From a bacterium (GTDB lineage: Bacteria > Spirochaetota > UBA4802 > UBA5550), in assembly GCA_024224995.1 (NCBI GenBank), contig JAAENB010001196.1, forward strand, positions 1 through 10,546: 10,546 bases of DNA, written 5' to 3'. The notes under the pieces were generated by a model. It was not told where the DNA came from and did no database searches. It worked only from the letters and a program-made list of their open reading frames with translations. The translations under genes and the position numbers were made by a program. How positions within the stretch are numbered: position 1 is the stretch's first letter; the number at the start of each line of letters is the position of its first letter. Shown here one piece after another: positions 1-5,800 of this stretch.

Positions 1-161
1 CCGGGTTTGGTGTGTTCGCGTCTGCCGAATATCCGGGTATTTACCTGGTTCTTCCCTTCTTTTTGCTATTGATTCCTTCTTTCGAAGAGTTCTTTTGCGG
101 CAAGGAGCTTGTTTTTAAAAGCCCCGCTTTGATCTGGCGCCCTTTTTTTGGTGTGTTCTCA

Positions 162-202
162 GAGCTCTTTATAAGAGCTCACTATAAGAGCCATTTTTTT
201 TT
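162..202 (+). terminator. Hairpin plus T-run, possible terminator
   Basis: GAGCTCTT at 162-169 pairs perfectly with AAGAGCTC at 173-180 around a three-base loop. A T-run at 194-202 lies 12 bases beyond the stem, farther than in a standard intrinsic terminator, so the function is uncertain. It would serve an unseen gene left of the window. Confidence 0.3.
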
Positions 203-218
203 GTGACGATTCTCCCCA

Positions 219-245
219 AACTGACGCTTATATAGTAAGTCAGTT
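219..245. promoter_or_regulatory. Inverted repeat operator candidate upstream of the Cys-repeat gene
   Basis: AACTGAC at 219-225 is the exact reverse complement of GTCAGTT at 239-245. The half-site centres are 20 bp apart, about two helical turns, as expected for a dimeric regulator on one DNA face. Between the arms is TATAGT (231-236), a plausible -10 box, so a bound protein would block RNA polymerase. No convincing -35 is seen at 16-18 bp. The protein that binds is unknown; the half-site resembles but is not the TetR operator near base 9270. Confidence 0.35.
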
Positions 246-279
246 AAAAGAGACAAAACTACTGAGGAGATTTAAAATT

Positions 280-696
280 ATGAAAAAAAAACTTGGATTA
301 TCAATGATTATCATCATGATTCTCATTACCGGGGTTGGCATATCCTGGGCATATTGGGGATCATCCGTTGATAAGGTCTATTGGGGCTATCGTTCCTGGG
401 GAAAATCGGACTGCGTTGCGCTGTTAAGAAACTATGACAGTTACTGTAAAACAGGCGACTGCAAAGCGATTTTGCGTAACTATGAAGGATACTGTGATAC
501 TGTTGATTGTAAAGCCATTCTAAGGAACAGTCTTACCCAATGTGAAACCGACAATTGTAGAGCCGTTTTATTAAAATATGATCCGCAATGCGAAACGGGT
601 GATTGTAAAGCGTTTCTGCGAAACTATGACGGTTATTGCGATACCAGTTCATGTAGAGCTATTTTAAGAAATGCCGAGTATTACTGCCGGAATTAG
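280..696 (+). CDS. Exported cysteine-rich 16-residue repeat protein (138 aa), unknown function
   Basis: I do not recognise a named family. The start ATG has an SD site, AGGAG at 265-269, ten bases upstream. Residues 1-24 form a signal peptide: lysines 2-4, a hydrophobic core from 5 to 21, and S22-W23-A24 fitting a signal peptidase I site. After an aromatic linker (25-42) the rest is six consecutive 16-residue units, consensus DCKAILRNYDGYCDT plus one variable residue. Cysteines fall at 45, 61, 77, 93, 109 and 125, and at 56, 72, 88, 104, 120 and 136, so spacing alternates CX10C and CX4C exactly with no indel. The ALLRNY core suggests a short helix per unit, and twelve even cysteines suggest disulfides outside the cytoplasm or metal/haem-free cross-linking; no CXXCH haem motif is present. 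It faces the sigma-like genes tail to tail, two bases from the stop of the nearest. Gene reality is well supported by SD, signal peptide and conserved periodicity; function is open. Confidence 0.85.
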   Translation: MKKKLGLSMIIIMILITGVGISWAYWGSSVDKVYWGYRSWGKSDCVALLRNYDSYCKTGDCKAILRNYEGYCDTVDCKAILRNSLTQCETDNCRAVLLKYDPQCETGDCKAFLRNYDGYCDTSSCRAILRNAEYYCRN

Positions 697-698
697 TT

Positions 699-959
699 CT
701 AATACTCCGTAGACATAACCCAGAATTCATCAAAATTTATCTTCGCCAGGAACCGTTCAATTTCAGCCGGTTCCTGCCGTTGAGATTTCATACGGGCAAT
801 ATACTTGCTAAAAACATCATGGGTCAGCTCCTCGGCAACTTCAATACTACCCACCCTGGAAAATATGGTACTTAAAACAACAGGATAATATTCAGCATAC
901 AGTTCAGCAAATTCTACTTTCTGCCTGTTCGCAGTTTTTTTTCCAAACAGATTCAACAT
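699..959 (-). CDS. Small sigma-70 region 2-like protein, copy A (86 aa)
   Basis: The start is taken as the ATG at 959-957, because AAGG (972-969 on the minus strand) lies nine bases upstream and the same arrangement is kept in the paralogue at 1099-1347. A TTG nine bases earlier is less likely. Residues from about 13 to 55 (EFAELYAEYYPVVLSTIF, then AEELTHDVF) resemble regions 2.1-2.2 of ECF sigma factors, the core RNA polymerase binding helices, where AEDLxQEvF is typical. A full ECF factor has about 160-200 residues with a region 4 helix-turn-helix; here everything after region 2 is absent and no continuing frame lies downstream. It may be a stand-alone polymerase-binding decoy, a sigma fragment working in trans, or a decayed remnant. 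By hand alignment about 43 of 82 positions match the neighbour, and both copies stay open, which favours a maintained gene. Confidence 0.6.
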   Translation of the reverse strand: MLNLFGKKTANRQKVEFAELYAEYYPVVLSTIFSRVGSIEVAEELTHDVFSKYIARMKSQRQEPAEIERFLAKINFDEFWVMSTEY

Positions 960-1028
960 ATTGTCCAACCTTACACAATCTCAATATAATATTTATTAAA
1001 AAACATTAATAAATATAAACGTTTTAAC

Positions 1029-1069
1029 AGGTTCTGTCGACCGGCCCAATGGGTCAGAACCTATTTTTT
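1029..1069 (+). repeat. Hairpin element copy A, terminator-like on plus strand
   Basis: AGGTTCTG (1029-1036) pairs perfectly with CAGAACCT (1055-1062), and a small CCC-AAT-GGG stem sits inside at 1045-1053. Six T follow at 1064-1069, so on the plus strand it has intrinsic-terminator shape. However, the flanking genes are on the minus strand, where it falls 70 bases upstream of copy A's start and has no T-run after it. It may therefore be a leader structure, a terminator of antisense transcription, or part of a dispersed repeat. Confidence 0.5.
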
Positions 1070-1098
1070 GATTTTCTTTAACTACTGGCTGTTTTTCC

Positions 1099-1347
1099 CT
1101 ACACAGACCAGCTTTTATCAAAGTTCTTTATTGCCAGATCAAGGGCGTATTCAACAGGAGCCTTGCCGTGAGATTTCATTTGAGATAAATATTTGAGGAA
1201 AAGATCATGAGCCAGGTTTTCAGCAGTATCAATACACCCAACCTTTGAATACATCATATTCAAGACAGAGGGGTAATATTTAGTATAAATATCAGCAAAT
1301 TCCGCTTTTTCCCTGTTAGCAACTTTTTTTCTAAACAGATTCAACAT
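1099..1347 (-). CDS. Small sigma-70 region 2-like protein, copy B (82 aa)
   Basis: This is the paralogue of the gene at 699-959. The ATG at 1347-1345 is chosen because GAGG (1360-1357, minus strand) is nine bases upstream; an in-frame ATG at 1362 overlaps that SD and would add only five residues. Residues from about 13 to 50 (EFADIYTKYYPSVLNMMYSKVG, shortened here, then AENLAHDLFLKY) again resemble only region 2 of ECF sigma factors. The key acidic and aromatic positions are kept in both copies (YYP, HD, F, KY), whereas the tails after MKS differ. There is no region 4 DNA-binding part. It lies 98 bases downstream of the AraC-type gene on the same strand and could be cotranscribed with it. A role in modulating RNA polymerase is an inference from the fold resemblance only. 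Confidence 0.6.
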   Translation of the reverse strand: MLNLFRKKVANREKAEFADIYTKYYPSVLNMMYSKVGCIDTAENLAHDLFLKYLSQMKSHGKAPVEYALDLAIKNFDKSWSV

Positions 1348-1404
1348 ATTGTGCAACCTCATGTTATATTATTGGAAAGGATATTGATAAATATAAACAG
1401 CTTG

Positions 1405-1447
1405 AAGTCTTTTGTCGACCGTCCCAATGGGTTAGAACCTTTTTTTT
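1405..1447 (+). repeat. Hairpin element copy B, partly decayed
   Basis: This matches the element at 1029-1069 over TGTCGACCG, CCCAATGGG and AGAACCT, followed by a run of eight T (1440-1447). The left stem arm is mutated (AAGTCTTTTG instead of AGGTTCTG), so only the inner CCC-AAT-GGG stem and a few outer pairs remain. The T-run overlaps the stop codon of the AraC-type gene (TTA at 1446-1448 on the plus strand). Confidence 0.5.
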
Positions 1448-2615
1448 AATTTTTTCTGTATTGCGATGGAGTCATCCCGGTATACTGCTTAAATAAAGTG
1501 TTAAAAACCGATTTTGAATTAAAGCCGCATTCCAATAATATCTCGCTAATGGAGACTTTGCTTTTTGCCGGGTCTCCCAGGTTTTTTTTGGCTTCTTCAA
1601 GGCGATACGTATTTACGAAGTCATAGAAGTTTTTATCCAGGTTTTGATTTAATACCTGCGAAATATGATGCGCCGGAATGGATAACGATTCCGAAAGTTT
1701 TTGAAGGGTAATATCGTTATCGGTGTATGCTTTCTGTTCTTCCATATATTGAATGATGCGATTTAAGTAGGCCCATGCTTTTTCGCCGGACAGTTTCGAT
1801 TTGGCATATTTTTCATTTTGTTCACCGGTTTGAATCTCTTCAACTTGCGGTTCCTTAACATCCTGATAAATATCAACCTGTGTTACTCCCTTATACATAA
1901 ATATAAAGAAGAGAAAAAACATCATAACATTTACAATGTCGTCTGCCAGGTGCTGCACTTCAGGTTTTACGGCGTTTAACAGGCCCGTAAAAACAATATA
2001 GCCAACAAGAACGATAACATAACAGTAGATAATTTTCCGCATCCACGACAAACTCCGTTTATCGATATCGGACGAATAATTTTGTTCCATATTCCGGGAA
2101 TGCTTACGGAGAAGCAGAACTGAAGCAGCCATATAAGCAGCAGGCTGGCCCATGCGGACGAAAAAAAAGGGATAACTAATGGGGTGATTAAAATTTTCAT
2201 AAGCGTTTATAAATCCCACAATATCACTTAAATTCAAAAGATATAAGGGGATTAAAGAAAGCAGCGTAATAGACAGGGGAATAAAGTGAAGCCATTCTTT
2301 TTTTTCAAATCGATACTGATAGGTTATTTGAGCTTTTATATATAAAAAAACGAGAGGGCCCGTGGTAACCCGCAGCGCTTCACCAAGCATTTTTATACCG
2401 GAAAAATAAAAACTGTATTGTGTATTAAAAAGAAACAAAACGACGCATCCAAAAGATAATCGATACAGCAGAATAGACAATATCCAATTGGCGGTTTTAT
2501 TCCTGTCTTTAATTCGTATGGTGATTAAGCCGAAAAACAAGAGCAGCGTAGCGGCGATAATATAATAGAAGGTTTTTAATTCAGATACTAAAGTCATTAT
2601 TTGATCCCATACCAC
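1446..2615 (-). CDS. Membrane-bound AraC-family transcriptional regulator (389 aa)
   Basis: The C-terminal 107 residues (283-389) are an AraC/XylS DNA-binding domain. The first helix-turn-helix is in about 301-324 (DITLQKLSESLSIPAHHISQ) and the second in about 355-388, containing SISEILLECGFNSKSVFN and the family's closing GMTPSQYR. The first 245 residues hold seven hydrophobic segments (about 17-33, 43-64, 80-98, 108-130, 150-170, 194-214, 224-244), then a hydrophilic linker. This seven-helix plus HTH layout is a known subfamily in Spirochaetota and Bacteroidota, thought to sense a signal in or across the membrane and act on DNA directly; the ligand is unknown. The full frame begins with GTG at 2615; an internal ATG at 2597 (residue 7), with a weak GGGA upstream, is an equally good start. 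It is divergent from the giant lipoprotein gene, a natural target candidate, and the sigma-like genes follow downstream. Confidence 0.9.
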   Translation of the reverse strand: MVWDQIMTLVSELKTFYYIIAATLLLFFGLITIRIKDRNKTANWILSILLYRLSFGCVVLFLFNTQYSFYFSGIKMLGEALRVTTGPLVFLYIKAQITYQYRFEKKEWLHFIPLSITLLSLIPLYLLNLSDIVGFINAYENFNHPISYPFFFVRMGQPAAYMAASVLLLRKHSRNMEQNYSSDIDKRSLSWMRKIIYCYVIVLVGYIVFTGLLNAVKPEVQHLADDIVNVMMFFLFFIFMYKGVTQVDIYQDVKEPQVEEIQTGEQNEKYAKSKLSGEKAWAYLNRIIQYMEEQKAYTDNDITLQKLSESLSIPAHHISQVLNQNLDKNFYDFVNTYRLEEAKKNLGDPAKSKVSISEILLECGFNSKSVFNTLFKQYTGMTPSQYRKN

Positions 2616-2747
2616 AAAAAAGCAGAGTCAAGCTTTTTTTTGATACTAAAAAACAGGAATAAAAATGGTTTTTTGGGGCACCTTTTTACCGTGTTTCATT
2701 CTATTTCATACTATTATACAACAATTGTTACAAAGAGGAGGGAAAAA

Positions 2748-2792
2748 ATGAAAAAAAATGTAATAAAAAAAATAAATTATTTTTTTTATTGA
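2748..2792 (+). CDS. 14-codon reading frame with strong ribosome binding site
   Basis: ATG at 2748 follows AGAGGAGGG (2734-2742) at a five-base spacing, one of the strongest SD sites in the window. It opens a frame reading MKKNVIKKINYFFY before TGA at 2790-2792. The peptide is lysine, asparagine and aromatic rich, drawn from A/T-runs. It could be a leader peptide controlling the downstream lipoprotein gene (105 bases further on) through translation. Alternatively it is the remaining head of a signal-peptide gene truncated by deletion. MKK at the start fits a signal peptide onset. No function can be assigned. Confidence 0.35.
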   Translation: MKKNVIKKINYFFY

Positions 2793-2886
2793 CAAAGTAA
2801 ATTAACATAATCTTACTGCTCGGATTTATTTTTTTATCATAAATCCGTACAAGATCAAAAACCAACATTTTAATTTATGCATTTCC

Positions 2887-2893
2887 GGAGGGG
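2887..2893 (+). promoter_or_regulatory. Ribosome binding site deciding the lipoprotein start
   Basis: GGAGGGG sits six bases (from GGAGG) before the ATG at 2898. This supports that start over the ATG at 2877, which precedes the SD and would put charged residues ahead of the signal peptide. Confidence 0.8.
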
Positions 2894-2897
2894 AATT

Positions 2898-5800
2898 ATG
2901 CTGCGTAAACTTTTATCATCGTTTTTATCATCGTTTTTATTATTAATATTGATATCTTTAGTGATATCTACAACTGCCTGTAGTACTGATTCTGAGGGGG
3001 ATTCAACTACGGGATCATTAACTATTGACCTGTCAACAGCAACTATGGGAAAGACCATAGTTCCGGATTTTGATATGACGCCGCATTCGTATATCATCAC
3101 CGGCGCGGGCCCGGGAAATTTCAGCGTATCCACGCAAAGCGGGTCTGCCCGGATCAACGGGCTCACACCGGGAAACTGGACTATTACGGTAGAGGCCTTA
3201 AACGCCGGCAGTAATCCTATTGGACAGGGAACATCAGCCATTACCATTACAGCCGGACAGGCTTCCATATGCCGGGTGACTGTTACGCCGTTAAGCGGTA
3301 ACGGAACCATGAGTCTTACGGTTCTCTGGAATGCTGATATTATACCCGGGGACGCTTCCGGTATCTCGATTGAAACGACACTTGCTTTAAACGGCGGAAC
3401 AGCGATTGCTGTGGCGCCCGAAGATATCACGGTCAATGAAACGGAACGGACCGCGTCAATAGTCTGTGAGAGAGCTGCCGGGTATTATACTGTTCAGGTA
3501 ACGCTCAAGGCCGATGATACTCCCGTAGGCAATGCCGCGGATGTCATCCGGGTTCTCAAGGACCCGGACGGTTCTTCTCATACCTATACGGAAACTCTCG
3601 CCATCATGCCGGTTCCCGGCTCCGGCGGGACCCCGGTGGTAATTGATCCCGATCTAAAAGATGAAATTGGAATATCGTTCTCAGGGCAGGAGAGTATTCT
3701 TTCTCTTGGACAAACAATGTCTATAACGGCAGCAGCCCCTGCGGAAACGGGAACGATTGCTTATACCTGGTATCTCAATGGTTCGGCCATCGCAACAGGA
3801 GACTCCTGTTCTTTTGGGAGCGATTTACCTGAAGGGACGTACCAGGTAGTGGTTACGGCCTTTCTGCCCGGTGAAGAGCGGGCCGGGTCCCTGTCTCATT
3901 CATTTGAGGTCACTGCTGATTTTTTTGAGATCCCGCTCATCCCGGAAAATCTTCATGCTGATATTATTTCTTATGATTCTATTTTATTAGCCTGGGATGA
4001 TACCTCGGAATGTGAAAGCGGTTTTTCACTGGAACGATCCCTTGACGGTATTAGCTACACAGAGATCGCTTCTCTTACGCAGAATACCAGCTCTTTTCTC
4101 GATACGGGTTTAGACCCGGTGACGGTTTATTATTACCGGGTTCGGGCGTTTAATAATTCGGGTTCTTCCGCCTATTCTACTGAATATTCGGGAGAGACCA
4201 CCTATCCCGCTCCGCTGGCCCCGGAAAACCTTATAACAACAAACAGTACATCCGGAACTATCGACCTGGCCTGGAATGACCTCTCTTCGTTTGAAGATGG
4301 CTTCAGCATAGAACGGTCCAATGACGGCTCCGCCTTTACTGAGATAACGACAGTTACGGCAAACAGTACCACCTATGCCGATAGCGGTTTAACTCCCGAT
4401 ACCACCTGGTTTTACCGGGTCCGCGCCTATAATGATATTGGCAATTCGGCTTATTCAAATATAGCGGACACAACAACGCCCGACGTTGCTCCGGCTGATC
4501 CGGCAGGGCTTACCGCCCTGGCTGTGTCCGCTTCCGAAATCACAATCTCATGGACCGATAATTCCGGGAACGAGTCCGGCTTCCGCGTTGAACGCTCCCC
4601 GGACGGGTCCGCTTTCACGGAGATCACGACAGTTGCGGCCAATGCTACGTCATATGCCGACAGCGGTTTGACTCCCGACACCGCCTGGTTTTACCGGGTC
4701 CGCGCTTATAATGATATTGGCAATTCGGCTTATTCAAATACAGCGAATGCAGCAACACCTGATGTTGTTCCGGCTGATCCGGCAGGGCTTACCGCCTCGG
4801 CTGTGTCCGCTTCCGAAATTACAATCTCATGGAACGATAATTCCGGGAACGAGTCCGGCTTCCGCATAGAACGCTCCCCTGACGGGTCCGCTTTCACGGA
4901 GATCACGACAGTCGCGGCTAACGTTACGTCATATGCCGATACCGGGTTAACTCCCGACAGCGCGTATTTCTACCGGGTCCGCGCTTATAATGATATTGGC
5001 AATTCGGCTTATTCAAATACAGCGAACGCGGCAACACCCGATGTCGCTCCGGACGCTCCGGCAGGGCTTACCGCCCTGGCTGTGTCCGCTTCCGCGATTA
5101 CGATATCATGGACCGATAATTCCAACAACGAATCGGGCTTCCGCGTAGAACGTTCCCTTGACGGGTCTTCGTTCTCCGAGATCACAACTACCGCGGCTAA
5201 CGTAAGCACATATGCCGATACCGGGTTGACTCCCGATACCGCGTATTTCTACCGGGTCCGCGCTTATAATGATATCGACAATTCGGCTTATTCAAATACA
5301 GCGAATGCGGCAACACCCGATGTTGTTCCGGCTGATCCGGCAGGGCTTACCGCCCTGGCTGTGTCCGCTTCCGAAATTACTATTTCATGGACCGATAATG
5401 CCGGGAACGAGTCCGGCTTCAGCGTTGAGCGGTCCCCTGACGGGTCCGCGTTCACGGAGGTCACGACAGTCGCGGCAAACGTTACGTCATATGCCGATAG
5501 CGGTTTGACTCCCCATACCGCTTATTTTTACCGGGTCCGCGCCTATAACGCCATTGGCAATTCGGCTTATTCAAATACGGCGAATACAACAACGCCCGAT
5601 GTTGTTCCGGCCGATCCGGCAGGGCTTACAGCAGCGGCTGTGTCCGCTTCCGAAATTACAATCTCATGGACCGATAATTCCGGGAACGAGTCCGGCTTCC
5701 GCGTTGAACGGTCCCCTGACGGGTCCGCGTTCACGGAGATCACGACAGTTTCGGCAGACGTTGCCACCTATACCGATAGCGGGCTGTCGTCCGCTTCCAC

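Larger units (their letters stand above)
1..279. other. Left intergenic region without a trusted gene
   Basis: No protein here is recognisable. A 12-bp direct repeat, TTTGGTGTGTTC, occurs at 6-17 and 147-158, 141 bp apart. A perfect hairpin (162-180) is followed 12 bases later by a run of nine T, which could end transcription coming from the left. The AT-rich end (about 219-279) is the leader of the next gene, with an inverted repeat described separately. The reading frame open on the plus strand up to base 206 has a phenylalanine-rich composition and no SD site, so I do not call it a gene. Confidence 0.5.
699..1450 (-). repeat. Tandem duplication of a sigma-like gene with its leader hairpin
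   Basis: Two adjacent units, about 699-1070 and 1099-1450, align end to end: a conserved hairpin element, an AT-rich leader sharing AATAAATATAAAC or GATAAATATAAAC, an SD followed by TTGSACAATATG, then the small sigma-like gene. The DNA has diverged clearly, so the duplication is old. The outer edge of the right copy abuts the stop codon of the AraC-type gene. Confidence 0.65.
2616..2897. other. AT-rich divergent intergenic region
   Basis: This 282-bp gap separates the AraC-type gene from the lipoprotein gene. It contains a 10-bp tandem repeat (TTTCATTCTA at 2694-2703, TTTCATACTA at 2704-2713), a palindrome AACAATTGTT at 2720-2729, and a 14-codon frame (2748-2792). It also has an A/T-only inverted repeat at about 2767-2785 (AAAAAATAA, A, TTATTTTTT) inside that frame. 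The tandem repeats resemble paired AraC-type half-sites, which are usually direct repeats, but the spacing here is a single helical turn and no binding can be claimed. A TTGACA at 2789-2794 has no good -10 partner at 16-18 bp, so the promoter of the lipoprotein gene is not resolved. Confidence 0.45.

Noticed and set aside
12..206. Plus-strand 64-codon frame, rich in Phe and Leu
   Set aside because: It starts with GTG, has no SD site, runs through the hairpin and T-run, and resembles nothing known.
2789..2810. TTGACA as -35 of the lipoprotein gene
   Set aside because: The nearest -10-like sequence (CATAAT) is only 11 bp away and nothing suitable lies at 16-18 bp.
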